Assembly (NCBI RefSeq): GCF_031119625.1
Contig: NZ_JAVHZV010000006.1
Location: 52,026 to 116,025, forward strand
DNA from: Pseudomonas sp. G34
Lineage (GTDB): Bacteria > Pseudomonadota > Gammaproteobacteria > Pseudomonadales > Pseudomonadaceae
Direction: 5' to 3'
DNA: 64,000 nucleotides
The notes beneath the pieces were generated by a model, which worked only from the letters and a program-made list of their open reading frames with translations, searched no databases and was not told the origin of the DNA. A program made the position numbers and the translations under genes. How positions within the stretch are numbered: the stretch's first letter is position 1; each line of letters starts with the position of its first letter. This document shows positions 18,513 through 30,204 of this stretch, in pieces.

Positions 18513-19199
18513 ATGAACGGTTCTTGCCAAGGCAACCTGACGCCCGAGGCGCGCAAGCAGGCCTCCATCGCCCGACTCGAGGCAGCCGGTATTCCCTATA
18601 TCGAGCATCTGCCGATGATCGAAGCGGCCAGCGAGGTGCGCGCGCGCAGCGCCGAGGATATCGCCCGGCGCGCCATCGCCTGCCTGATCGCCATCCAGGC
18701 GGCCTGCGACCGCCAGGCCGGCCAGTACACGCCAGAGACCGCGCAGTGGTGCCAGGAACTGCTGGAGCAGTACAGCATCGACGGGCTGACGCCCAACGAA
18801 GTGCGCATCCTCGGTAACCAGGGTGACGAGCAGGACGTGGTCAACATGGTCTGGAAGTACGAGGCCTACTGGGTGCTGCTGTGGGCGCTGGGCGTGGTGG
18901 ACGAACTGGACTTTCCCGACCACGCCATCGATTGCGACTTCGCCATCCAGGCGGTGGCGCAGCACCCCGACTTCGCCACGTTCATGGCCACGACCAAACT
19001 GCGCGACATCGCCAGCATCCTCGACGAAGCCGATCTGATCTACCGCTATCACTGGGCCTGCGTGGACGCGCGCCTGAAGCAGGCAGCCATGCCGGCCGGC
19101 CTCAACCCCAGCGTAGTCATGGAGCGCCACGCGGCCTTAAACTGGCTTATCGACAACGACGGCCAGGACGACTGGGACAACCCCGACGTCAGCACCTGA
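18513..19199 (+). CDS. DUF4272 domain protein
   Basis: A 228-residue, probably cytoplasmic protein. Its core (LTPNEVRILGNQGDEQDVVN, then KYEAYWVLLWALG) matches the DUF4272 family, which is of unknown function. The start at 18513 is supported by a near-perfect AAAGGAGG two to three codons upstream. The C-terminus is acidic (DNDGQDDWDNPDVST). It stands between accC and prmA, as in other Pseudomonas genomes. It is insulated from accC by a terminator and may be co-transcribed with prmA 67 bp downstream. Confidence 0.8.
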   Translation: MNGSCQGNLTPEARKQASIARLEAAGIPYIEHLPMIEAASEVRARSAEDIARRAIACLIAIQAACDRQAGQYTPETAQWCQELLEQYSIDGLTPNEVRILGNQGDEQDVVNMVWKYEAYWVLLWALGVVDELDFPDHAIDCDFAIQAVAQHPDFATFMATTKLRDIASILDEADLIYRYHWACVDARLKQAAMPAGLNPSVVMERHAALNWLIDNDGQDDWDNPDVST

Positions 19200-19266
19200 A
19201 CCCGCCCTGGCCATCACCCTGCCGCCGCCAGCCCTGCGCTGACGGCCGCCCTCACCGGAGCCTTCC

Positions 19267-20145
19267 ATGCCCTGGCTACAACTGCGCCTCGCCATCACGC
19301 CCGAGCAGGCGCCCACCTATGAAGATGCCCTGCTGGAAGTCGGCGCGGTGTCCGTGACCTTCATGGATGCCGAAGACCAGCCGATCTTCGAGCCCGACCT
19401 GGGCACCACGCCATTGTGGAGCCACACCCACCTGCTCGCCCTGTTCGAAGCCGATACCGACGCCGACGCCTTGATCGCCCATCTGCGCCTGCTGACCGGC
19501 GGCGACTTGCCGGAACACCATATCGAGCGCATCGAGGATCAGGACTGGGAGCGCAGCTGGATGGACGGCTTCGCACCGATGCGTTTCGGTCAGCGCCTGT
19601 GGATCGTGCCGAGCTGGCATGAAGCGCCGGAGCCGGACGCCGTCAACCTGCTGCTCGACCCGGGCCTGGCGTTCGGCACCGGTACCCACCCAACCACCTC
19701 GCTGTGCCTGCAATGGCTCGACGGGCAGGCGCTGGAAGGCTGCAGCGTGCTGGATTTCGGCTGCGGCTCGGGCATCCTGGCCATCGCCGCCCTGCTGCTC
19801 GGCGCGCCGCGCGCGGTCGGTACCGACATCGACCCACAGGCTTTGCAAGCGTCGCGCGATAACGCCGGGCGCAATGGCATCGCCGAGGAGCGTTTCCCGG
19901 TCTACCTGCCGGCCGACCTGCCCCAGGAGCAGGCGGACGTGGTGGTCGCCAACATTCTTGCCGGCCCACTGGTCAGCCTGGCCCCGCAGATCACCGGGCT
20001 GGTCAAGCGCGGCGGCCGCCTGGCCCTCTCGGGCATTCTCGCTGAACAGGCCGAAGAAGTGCGCGCCGCCTACGCCGCCCACTTCCAACTCGACCCTACC
20101 GCCACCCTGGACGGCTGGGTGCGCATCAGCGGCGTTCGCCGCTAA
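19267..20145 (+). CDS. prmA: Ribosomal protein L11 methyltransferase
   Basis: A 292-residue SAM-dependent methyltransferase that trimethylates ribosomal protein L11. The N-terminal substrate-recognition domain is followed by [17 protein letters not shown] and the SAM-binding [19 protein letters not shown], then VANILAGPL. Length and motifs are normal. It is the usual neighbour of accBC in Pseudomonas. Confidence 0.96.
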   Translation: MPWLQLRLAITPEQAPTYEDALLEVGAVSVTFMDAEDQPIFEPDLGTTPLWSHTHLLALFEADTDADALIAHLRLLTGGDLPEHHIERIEDQDWERSWMDGFAPMRFGQRLWIVPSWHEAPEPDAVNLLLDPGLAFGTGTHPTTSLCLQWLDGQALEGCSVLDFGCGSGILAIAALLLGAPRAVGTDIDPQALQASRDNAGRNGIAEERFPVYLPADLPQEQADVVVANILAGPLVSLAPQITGLVKRGGRLALSGILAEQAEEVRAAYAAHFQLDPTATLDGWVRISGVRR

Positions 20146-20259
20146 GCCAGTGGCCATGCCGTGACCGCATTGGCGGGCGCGGCACTTAATGCTGCTTTTG
20201 CAATCTGTTGGGTTAGACTATCGCCCCGTTTTTGCCGCCCTGCGGCCGTCGGATTCAGC

Positions 20260-21627
20260 ATGACCGAAAGCTTCGTGACCCAATGCCCGAACTGCAGCAC
20301 CAGTTTCCGCGTGAACCTGGCCCAGCTTGCCGTCGCCCAGGGTTCGGTGCGCTGCGGCGCCTGCCTGCAGGTATTCAATGCCGCACGCCAACTGCGCGAG
20401 CAGGGTCATAACATTCCGGACATGCGCAAGGCCGCCCCGGCAGCACCAGCACCAGCACCAGCACCAGCACCAGCACCAGCACCAGCACCGAGCATTGCAG
20501 CAGCCCCACCGCCGCCTGCCAAGCCAGCTGGCAAGGCCGACGACGGCACGCTGTGGATTCATGACGATCTGGATCTCGATGACCTGGACCTCGACGAAGA
20601 GCTGGCCAAACTCGAAGCCCAGGAACAGCAGCTGTCGCGGCAGTTCCTCGAACTCGACCTGCCGACCCGGCAAACGCCGCGTTTCGACGACCAGGACGAT
20701 GATGAGCCCGCCGAGGACGAGCGCTGGGCCGAAGCCCTGCTGCGTGACGACCCACCCGTCAGCAAGCTGGCGCTAGAGCCGCTCGCCGAGCGCCAGGCAC
20801 CCAGTATCGATTTCGGCAAACCGCCGATCAGCACCCAGCCGCCGGAACAGGTGCCACCGCTGCCCAAGACGCCCGGCCTGCGTGATGTGCTCGCGCCGAC
20901 CAAGCCAGTCGTCGCAAGCCGTGACGAGGACGAGCCGCTCTTCAGCCTGAATGCGCAGCGCGATGACGAGCCCGAGCCCGATCCGGTGATTGACGCGCAC
21001 CAGGAAGACGCACCCGAACCACCGCCACCGGCACCCTCGAAAGCACAGAAAACCCGCGCACGCGCCGAGCCGAACCTGCGCGGCGACGCCCTGTTCGAGC
21101 TCGAAGAGGAACCGCTGCAGCTCGACTGGCGCCCACCGCGCAAGCCCTGGGGCCGCTGGATCGGCTGGGGCCTGCTCAACCTGCTGGCCGCCACCGCGCT
21201 GGCTGGCCAATACGTGATCTATCACTACGCCGAACTGGCCCGCCAGGATCAGTACCGCCCGTGGTTCGAACAGATCTGTCCGACCCTTGGCTGCAGCCTG
21301 CCATCGAAGGTCGATATCGACCAGATCAAGAGCAGCAACCTGGTGGTACGCAGCCATCCGGAGTTCAGCGGTGCCCTGGTCGTTGACGCGATCCTCTACA
21401 ATCGCGCGCCGTTCTCGCAGCCATTTCCGCTGTTGGAGATGCGTTTCGCCGATCTCAACGGCCAGCTGATCGCCAGCCGCCGCTTCAAGCCCAGCGAGTA
21501 CCTGGCCGGCGAACTGGCCGGCCAGGCGGAAATGCCGCCGCAGACACCGATCCATATCGCCCTCGACATCCTCGACCCGGGCGCCCGCGCGGTGAACTAC
21601 AGCCTCAACTTCCACTCGCCGGAGTAA
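20260..21627 (+). CDS. Zinc-ribbon and DUF3426 membrane protein
   Basis: A 455-residue protein. An N-terminal zinc ribbon (CPNCSTSFRV ... RCGACLQVF) is followed by a long low-complexity acidic/proline region, one membrane segment (about 306-328, WIGWGLLNLLAATALAGQY) and a C-terminal DUF3426 domain. Function unknown; the topology suggests a cytoplasmic zinc finger and a periplasmic C-terminus. I chose the ATG at 20260 because the zinc ribbon begins there. An Ala-Pro run is encoded by a perfect hexanucleotide repeat at 20441-20489. It sits upstream of dusB. Confidence 0.8.
   Translation: MTESFVTQCPNCSTSFRVNLAQLAVAQGSVRCGACLQVFNAARQLREQGHNIPDMRKAAPAAPAPAPAPAPAPAPAPSIAAAPPPPAKPAGKADDGTLWIHDDLDLDDLDLDEELAKLEAQEQQLSRQFLELDLPTRQTPRFDDQDDDEPAEDERWAEALLRDDPPVSKLALEPLAERQAPSIDFGKPPISTQPPEQVPPLPKTPGLRDVLAPTKPVVASRDEDEPLFSLNAQRDDEPEPDPVIDAHQEDAPEPPPPAPSKAQKTRARAEPNLRGDALFELEEEPLQLDWRPPRKPWGRWIGWGLLNLLAATALAGQYVIYHYAELARQDQYRPWFEQICPTLGCSLPSKVDIDQIKSSNLVVRSHPEFSGALVVDAILYNRAPFSQPFPLLEMRFADLNGQLIASRRFKPSEYLAGELAGQAEMPPQTPIHIALDILDPGARAVNYSLNFHSPE
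20441..20489 (+). repeat. Hexanucleotide CAGCAC microsatellite, about eight copies, in frame
   Basis: CAGCAC is repeated perfectly for 49 bases and encodes a run of alternating Ala and Pro. Because the unit is six bases, slippage changes linker length by two residues without a frameshift. Confidence 0.9.
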
Positions 21628-21827
21628 TGCTCGCCAGCCGATAGGCGGCAGCGCGCGGGCGGCCGTCTGTATCGCGGCCATCCGCCAAGCCGAGCGGGTA
21701 GCGCAGCCCAACTGTTCAGATTTTGTTCAAAACCAGCTTTATCCGGTCATTCAGAGCGGGTATGATCTCCCCCCTTTCGCACCCTCCTACTGACCTCAAC
21801 AGCATGTCTCTTGAGCAGGGAAGCCCT

Positions 21828-22826
21828 ATGTCGGCGCTAAGCATCGGCCCCTATACATTGCCCAATCGACTGATCCTGGCCCCCATGGCCGGCGTCACCG
21901 ATCAGCCATTCCGGCAGCTTTGTCGTCGCCTCGGCGCCGGCATGGTGGTATCGGAGATGGTCACCAGCGATGTGCGCCTGTGGAATACCCGCAAGTCGAG
22001 CCTGCGCATGATCCACAGCGGCGATCCGGAGCCACGCTCGGTACAGATCGCCGGCGGTGACCCGCAGATGCTCGCCGAGGCAGCCCGCGCCAATGTGCAG
22101 CTGGGCGCCCAGATCATCGACATCAACATGGGTTGCCCGGCCAAGAAGGTCTGTAACAAGGCGGCCGGCTCCGCGCTGCTCAAGGATCAGCCGCTGGTCC
22201 AGGCGATTCTCGAGGCAGTGGTGGCTGCGGTCGATGTCCCGGTCACGCTGAAGATTCGCACCGGCTGGGACCGACAGAACAAGAATGGCGTCGAAGTCGC
22301 GCGGATTGCCGAGCAGTGCGGCATCGTCGCCCTGGCCGTGCATGGCCGTACCCGCGCCGACCTGTACACCGGCGAAGCCGAGTACGACACCATCGCCGCG
22401 ATCAAGCAGGCCGTATCGATTCCGGTACTGGCCAATGGCGACATCGACTCACCGGAAAAGGCCGCCCAGGTGCTGGCCGCCACCGGTGCCGATGGCCTGC
22501 TGATCGGTCGGGCGGCCCAGGGCCGCCCGTGGATTTTCAGAGAAATAGAGCATTACCTGCGCACCGGAGCCCATTGCCCGGCCCCTGCGCTGGCCGAGAT
22601 CGAACGCATTCTGCTCGAGCATCTCGCCGCCCTGCACGCCTTCTATGGCGATGTGATGGGCGTGCGCATCGCTCGCAAGCATGTGGGCTGGTACCTCGCG
22701 ACGCTGCCCGGCGCCCGCGAATTCCGTGCCCAATTCAATCGTCTGGACAGCCAGGAGGCGCAATGTGCAAGTGTTCGCCAGTTCTTCGGTGAGCGCTACA
22801 ACGACGAAAAAGAGGCTGCCGCATGA
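21828..22826 (+). CDS. dusB: tRNA-dihydrouridine synthase B
   Basis: A 332-residue FMN enzyme that reduces uridine in the tRNA D-loop. It has ILAPMAGVTDQPFRQLCR, the catalytic-cysteine segment DINMGCPAKKVCNKAAGSAL, LAVHGRTRADLYTG and NGDIDSPEKA. I start it at 21828 (MSALSIGPYTLPNR), which follows AGCAGGGA; the longer upstream frame is atypical. A TATGAT -10-like box lies at 21761-21766. The stop overlaps the fis start by four bases (ATGA), the classic dusB-fis operon. Confidence 0.96.
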   Translation: MSALSIGPYTLPNRLILAPMAGVTDQPFRQLCRRLGAGMVVSEMVTSDVRLWNTRKSSLRMIHSGDPEPRSVQIAGGDPQMLAEAARANVQLGAQIIDINMGCPAKKVCNKAAGSALLKDQPLVQAILEAVVAAVDVPVTLKIRTGWDRQNKNGVEVARIAEQCGIVALAVHGRTRADLYTGEAEYDTIAAIKQAVSIPVLANGDIDSPEKAAQVLAATGADGLLIGRAAQGRPWIFREIEHYLRTGAHCPAPALAEIERILLEHLAALHAFYGDVMGVRIARKHVGWYLATLPGAREFRAQFNRLDSQEAQCASVRQFFGERYNDEKEAAA

Positions 22827-23143
22827 CAATGTTGACCGAGACTTTTGGAAGTGGGATTGCACCCGTGAGCGACAACGCCAGTTTGAAACAGCACCTCAAT
22901 ACCCCGAGCGAAGAAGGCCAGACCCTGCGCGGCAGCGTCGAGAAAGCCCTGCACAACTACTTCGCTCACCTTGAGGGCGCGGACGTCACCGACGTCTACA
23001 ACCTGGTACTCACCGAAGTGGAAGCCCCGCTGCTGGAGACCGTCATGAACTACGTGAAGGGCAACCAGACCAAGGCCTCGGAACTGCTGGGCCTGAACCG
23101 CGGCACCCTGCGCAAGAAACTCAAGCAGTATGATCTGCTGTAA
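22823..23143 (+). CDS. fis: DNA-binding protein Fis
   Basis: A 106-residue nucleoid-associated protein that bends DNA and regulates growth-related promoters. The C-terminal HTH (GNQTKASELLGLNRGTLRKK) is intact and the N-terminal beta-hairpin region is present. It is co-transcribed with dusB through a four-base overlap and ends in a strong terminator. Confidence 0.96.
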   Translation: MTMLTETFGSGIAPVSDNASLKQHLNTPSEEGQTLRGSVEKALHNYFAHLEGADVTDVYNLVLTEVEAPLLETVMNYVKGNQTKASELLGLNRGTLRKKLKQYDLL

Positions 23144-23161
23144 ATCACCGAAATCCTGAAG

Positions 23162-23190
23162 AAGGGCGGCCTTGATGAGCCGCCCTTTTT
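23162..23190 (+). terminator. Intrinsic terminator of dusB-fis
   Basis: A nine-pair stem AAGGGCGGC / GCCGCCCTT with an eight-base loop runs into a T-rich tail. It begins 19 bp after the fis stop and separates fis from purH. Confidence 0.88.
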
Positions 23191-23218
23191 ACTGATTCCC
23201 CTGCTGATGGATCCTGTA

Positions 23219-24823
23219 ATGACCGACCAGACCACCCGCCTCCCCGTCCGCCGTGCGCTGATCAGCGTGTCCGACAAGACCGGCATCCTCGAATTCGCCC
23301 GCGAGCTCGTCGCCCTCAACGTGGAAATCCTCTCCACGGGCGGCACCTACAAGCTGCTCAAGGACAACGGCGTGGCAGCAGTGGAAGTGGCCGATTACAC
23401 CGGCTTCCCGGAAATGATGGACGGCCGGGTGAAGACCCTGCACCCGAAGATCCATGGCGGCATCCTCGGTCGCCGCGCCCTCGACGGCGCGGTGATGGAC
23501 GAGCACGGCATCAAGCCGATCGACCTGGTGGCAGTCAACCTGTACCCCTTCGCCGCCACCGTCGCCAAGCCGGGTTGCGACCTGGCCGACGCCATCGAGA
23601 ACATCGATATCGGCGGGCCGACCATGGTGCGCTCGGCCGCCAAGAACCACAAAGACGTGGCCATCGTGGTCAATGCCGGCGACTACAAAGCAGTCATCGA
23701 CTCCCTGAAAATCGGTGGCCTGTGCTATGCCCAGCGCTTCGACCTGGCCCTCAAGGCCTTCGAGCACACCGCCGCCTACGACGGCATGATCGCCAACTAC
23801 CTGGGCACCATCGACCAGGGCCGCGACAGCCTGTCCACCGAAGACCGTAGCCTGTTCCCGCGCACCTTCACCACCCAGTTCATCAAGGCGCAGGACATGC
23901 GCTACGGCGAGAACCCGCACCAGCAGGCGGCGTTCTACGTCGAGCATGCCGATGAAGCCTGCGTGGCCACCGCCGTGCAGCTGCAGGGCAAGGAACTGTC
24001 GTTCAACAACGTGGCCGACACCGACGCCGCGCTGGAATGCGTGAAGAGCTTCGTCAAGCCGGCCTGCGTGATCGTCAAGCACGCCAACCCGTGCGGCGTT
24101 GCCGTGGTGCCGGAAGACGAAGGCGGCATCCGCAAGGCCTACGACCTGGCCTACGCCACCGACACCGAGTCGGCGTTCGGCGGCATCATCGCCTTCAACC
24201 GCGAGCTGGATGGCGAAACCGCCAAGGCCATCGTCGAGCGCCAGTTCGTCGAAGTGATCATCGCGCCGAAAATCAGCGCAGCGGCCCGTGAAGTGGTGGC
24301 CGCCAAGGCCAACGTGCGCCTGCTCGAGTGCGGCGAGTGGCCAGCTACCCGTGCGCCGGGCTGGGACTACAAGCGCGTCAACGGCGGCCTGCTGGTGCAG
24401 AGCCGCGATATCGGCATGATCAGCGCCGACGACCTGAAGATCGTCACCCAGCGCGCGCCGAGCGAGCAGGAAGTCCATGACCTGATCTTCGCCTGGAAAG
24501 TGGCCAAGTTCGTCAAATCCAACGCCATCGTGTACGCCAAGAACCGCCAGACCGTCGGCGTCGGCGCCGGCCAGATGAGCCGCGTCAACTCCGCGCGCAT
24601 CGCCGGCATCAAGGCCGAGCACGCCGGCCTGCCGGTACCGGGCGCAGTAATGGCCTCGGACGCCTTCTTCCCGTTCCGCGACGGCATCGACAATGCCGCC
24701 AAGGCCGGCATCACCGCGGTGATCCAGCCGGGTGGCTCGATGCGCGACAACGAAGTGATCGCCGCCGCCGACGAAGCAGGTATTGCCATGGTGTTCACCG
24801 GCATGCGCCATTTCAGACACTAA
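23219..24823 (+). CDS. purH: Bifunctional AICAR transformylase/IMP cyclohydrolase
   Basis: A 534-residue enzyme for the last two steps of IMP synthesis. The N-terminal MGS-like cyclohydrolase part begins [20 protein letters not shown]. The C-terminal transformylase part has [24 protein letters not shown] and the end segment [18 protein letters not shown] chose the ATG at 23219 (MTDQTTRLP) over 23207 on family length. It is followed by purD after a 199-bp gap filled with repeats. Confidence 0.95.
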   Translation: MTDQTTRLPVRRALISVSDKTGILEFARELVALNVEILSTGGTYKLLKDNGVAAVEVADYTGFPEMMDGRVKTLHPKIHGGILGRRALDGAVMDEHGIKPIDLVAVNLYPFAATVAKPGCDLADAIENIDIGGPTMVRSAAKNHKDVAIVVNAGDYKAVIDSLKIGGLCYAQRFDLALKAFEHTAAYDGMIANYLGTIDQGRDSLSTEDRSLFPRTFTTQFIKAQDMRYGENPHQQAAFYVEHADEACVATAVQLQGKELSFNNVADTDAALECVKSFVKPACVIVKHANPCGVAVVPEDEGGIRKAYDLAYATDTESAFGGIIAFNRELDGETAKAIVERQFVEVIIAPKISAAAREVVAAKANVRLLECGEWPATRAPGWDYKRVNGGLLVQSRDIGMISADDLKIVTQRAPSEQEVHDLIFAWKVAKFVKSNAIVYAKNRQTVGVGAGQMSRVNSARIAGIKAEHAGLPVPGAVMASDAFFPFRDGIDNAAKAGITAVIQPGGSMRDNEVIAAADEAGIAMVFTGMRHFRH

Positions 24824-24845
24824 AATCGGCCGCACTCGGTCAGGC

Positions 24846-24935
24846 ATCTGCGGCGTTGCAGCTAGCTCCGATAATGCTCATTGCCACCAGGCAACTCCGC
24901 TTATCGAAGCCAGCAGCGCCTTGCATCTACCCGCC
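24846..24935 (+). repeat. Intergenic co-varying hairpin element, copy 1 (purH-purD)
   Basis: The core ATGCTCA is followed by the hairpin TTGCC-ACCA-GGCAA (24881-24894), then CTCCGCTTATCG and GCCTTGCA. Two other copies at 46198-46330 (minus) and 52063-52184 (plus) share the flanks but have different, still complementary, arms. Confidence 0.6.
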
Positions 24936-24955
24936 CGATCGCGACCTCGGAATTT

Positions 24956-24985
24956 GTAGGGTGGATAACGCTTCGCTTATCCACC
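24956..24985 (+). repeat. Single-arm copy of the GTAGGGTGGA...TCCACC repeat
   Basis: The 30-bp sequence starts GTAGGGTGGATAA and ends TTATCCACC, forming a nine-pair hairpin. It resembles one half of the 78-bp elements at 50149-50226 and 53219-53296. Confidence 0.6.
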
Positions 24986-25022
24986 ACGCGGGCTCAAAGC
25001 CCGCCTCCATTGGGAGAGAGAC

Positions 25023-26312
25023 ATGAACGTATTGATCATCGGCAGCGGCGGTCGTGAGCACGCCCTGGCCTGGAAAGTGGCGCAGGACAAGCGCATCGCC
25101 AAGGTGTTCGTCGCCCCCGGCAACGCCGGCACCGCCACCGAGGCCAAGTGCGAGAACGTGGCCATCGACGTACTGGATATCCAGGCGCTGGCCGACTTCG
25201 CCGAAAAGAACGTGCAGCTGACCATCGTCGGCCCGGAAGCGCCGCTGGTCAAAGGTGTGGTCGACCTGTTCCGCTCCCGCGACCTGGACATCTTCGGCCC
25301 CACCGCCGCCGCCGCCCAGCTGGAAGGCTCCAAGGCCTTCACCAAGGATTTCCTGGCCCGCCAGAACATCCCGACGGCCGACTACCAGAACTTCACCGAG
25401 GTCGAGCCGGCCCTGGCCTACCTGCGCGAGAAAGGCGCACCGATCGTCATCAAGGCCGACGGCCTGGCGGCGGGCAAGGGCGTGATCGTCGCCATGACCC
25501 TGCAGGAAGCCGAGGACGCGGTGCGCGACATGCTCTCCGGCAACGCCTTCGGTGACGCCGGCGCGCGCGTGGTGATCGAGGAATTCCTCGATGGCGAGGA
25601 AGCCAGCTTCATCGTCATGGTCGACGGCCAGAACGTGCTGCCGATGGCCACCAGCCAGGACCACAAGCGCGTTGGCGATGCCGACAGCGGCCCGAACACT
25701 GGCGGCATGGGCGCCTACTCGCCGGCACCGGTGGTCACCGCCGCAGTGCACAAGCGGGTGATGGACGAAGTGATCTACCCGACCGTGCGCGGCATGGCGG
25801 CTGAAGGCAACGTCTACACCGGTTTCCTGTATGCCGGGCTGATGATCGACAAGGCCGGTGCGCCAAAGGTCATCGAGTTCAACTGCCGCTTTGGCGACCC
25901 GGAAACCCAGCCGATCATGGTGCGCCTGGAAAGCTCCCTGGTGCTGCTGGTCGAGGCTGCACTGGCCAAGGCCCTGGACAAGGTCGAAGCGACCTGGGAC
26001 CCGCGACCGACCGTGGGCGTGGTGCTGGCGGCCGGTGGCTACCCGGGCGACTACGCCAAGGGCGATGTCATCGAGGGCCTGGATGACGCCGCTCAGCTCG
26101 AAGGCAAGGTGTTCCATGCCGGTACCGCCCTGCAGGACGGTCAGGTGGTGACCGCTGGCGGCCGCGTGCTGTGCGCCACCGCCATTGGCGCCAGCGTGGC
26201 GGACGCCCAGCAGCAGGCCTACCGCCTGGCCGAGAAGATTCGCTGGAACGGCATGTTCCACCGCAACGACATCGGCTACCGGGCAATCGCCCGCGAGCGC
26301 GGCGACAACTGA
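25023..26312 (+). CDS. purD: Phosphoribosylamine-glycine ligase (GARS)
   Basis: A 429-residue ATP-grasp enzyme that joins glycine to phosphoribosylamine in purine synthesis. It begins MNVLIIGSGGREHALAWKVA and has the ATP loop KADGLAAGKGVIVA and the metal-binding segment FNCRFGDPETQPIMVRL. The ATG at 25023 follows GGGAGAGA. It sits between purH and retS as in P. aeruginosa, and is followed by a 30-bp perfect palindrome. Confidence 0.96.
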   Translation: MNVLIIGSGGREHALAWKVAQDKRIAKVFVAPGNAGTATEAKCENVAIDVLDIQALADFAEKNVQLTIVGPEAPLVKGVVDLFRSRDLDIFGPTAAAAQLEGSKAFTKDFLARQNIPTADYQNFTEVEPALAYLREKGAPIVIKADGLAAGKGVIVAMTLQEAEDAVRDMLSGNAFGDAGARVVIEEFLDGEEASFIVMVDGQNVLPMATSQDHKRVGDADSGPNTGGMGAYSPAPVVTAAVHKRVMDEVIYPTVRGMAAEGNVYTGFLYAGLMIDKAGAPKVIEFNCRFGDPETQPIMVRLESSLVLLVEAALAKALDKVEATWDPRPTVGVVLAAGGYPGDYAKGDVIEGLDDAAQLEGKVFHAGTALQDGQVVTAGGRVLCATAIGASVADAQQQAYRLAEKIRWNGMFHRNDIGYRAIARERGDN

Positions 26313-26320
26313 TGCGACAC

Positions 26321-26350
26321 GATGGGCGGCATCGCGCGATGCCGCCCATC
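26321..26350. repeat. 30-bp perfect palindrome downstream of purD
   Basis: GATGGGCGGCATCGC is immediately followed by its exact reverse complement GCGATGCCGCCCATC. It starts eight bases after the purD stop and has no T-run. It may act as a processing or 3'-stabilising structure, or as a bidirectional terminator-like hairpin. Confidence 0.6.
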
Positions 26351-26472
26351 GGCAATACCACAGGCAGCCGCTGAAGCGGACGGCCTGGCTGTCAGGATAG
26401 GGTTTCAGTGTCATAGTCTGTGCCACCTCGGCTGGCTATAATTCAGCCGTATAACCTAAAAGGGATTGCCAC

Positions 26473-29259
<2,787 letters not shown>

Positions 29260-29319
29260 TGCGGCTGCTAGAATTTTCCACGCCGCCCAGGCACCGCCTA
29301 CCCTGCCGATAGAGCGCCC

Positions 29320-30204
29320 ATGGATATCAAGCAGCTCAAGTTTCTGATCGCCCTCGACGAGACCCGCCATTTCGGCCAGGCGGCGACCCGCTGCCACGTC
29401 ACCCAGCCGACCCTGTCGATGCGCCTGCGCAACCTGGAGAACGAACTGGGCCTGGAACTGGTGCGCCGCGGCCAACGCTTCGAGGGCTTCACCGCCGAAG
29501 GCGAGCGGGTACTGGCCTGGGCGCGCAGTCTGATGGCCGCCCACGACGGCCTGTACGCCGAGGCCGCCGCCTGCCGCGGCCAGCTGGTCGGCACCCTGCG
29601 CCTGGGCGTGGTGCCGTTGTCCGGCTTCGACCCGATGGCACTGGTACGGCTGTTCGCCGAGCAGCATCCGGGGCTGCGCTTTCAGCTGTTCGCCCTGAGC
29701 AGCGACCAGATTCTCGAGCGCCTGGGCAGCAACCAGCTCGACCTGGGCCTATCGTATCTGGATCGCCTCGACCGCGAGCACTTCGACAGCCTGGAGCTGG
29801 CCGCCACGCGCATGGGGCTGCTGTACGACCGCCGGCATTTCCAGTTCAGCGAAACCACCCTGCGCTGGGAAAGCCTGATCGACCTGCCCCTGGGCCTGCT
29901 GTCGGCTGGCATGCACTTTCGCCAGTCGATCGACCACAGCTTCCGCTCCCGGGGGCTGACGCCGCTGCCCAAGCTGGAAACCGATGCCGTTCACCAGTTG
30001 CTGCAGGCGGTCAGCGCCGGCCTGTGCTGCTCGATCATGCCGCTGCAGAACGGCCTGGCCGAGTTCACCAACGAGCTGATCCTCACCCCCATCGAGGACG
30101 CCCATACCCTGGCGCCGCTGGGCCTGATCATGCGCCGCGGCGCACCTCGCTCGCCGCTCGCCGAAGCCTGCTTCGGCGAGGCGCGCACGCTGATCAACGC
30201 CTGA
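29320..30204 (+). CDS. LysR-family transcriptional regulator
   Basis: A 294-residue protein. The N-terminal winged HTH (MDIKQLKFLIALDETRHFG, then VTQPTLSMRLRNLENELG) is followed by the periplasmic-binding-fold effector domain (GTLRLGVVPLSGFDPMALV). The effector is not identifiable. It starts 60 bp after retS on the same strand and its end overlaps the convergent carrier gene by 11 bp, so no divergent target is adjacent. Confidence 0.85.
   Translation: MDIKQLKFLIALDETRHFGQAATRCHVTQPTLSMRLRNLENELGLELVRRGQRFEGFTAEGERVLAWARSLMAAHDGLYAEAAACRGQLVGTLRLGVVPLSGFDPMALVRLFAEQHPGLRFQLFALSSDQILERLGSNQLDLGLSYLDRLDREHFDSLELAATRMGLLYDRRHFQFSETTLRWESLIDLPLGLLSAGMHFRQSIDHSFRSRGLTPLPKLETDAVHQLLQAVSAGLCCSIMPLQNGLAEFTNELILTPIEDAHTLAPLGLIMRRGAPRSPLAEACFGEARTLINA

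Noticed and set aside
20441..20489. A CRISPR-like repeat array
   Set aside because: The units are six bases, contiguous and in frame within a gene; there are no spacers.
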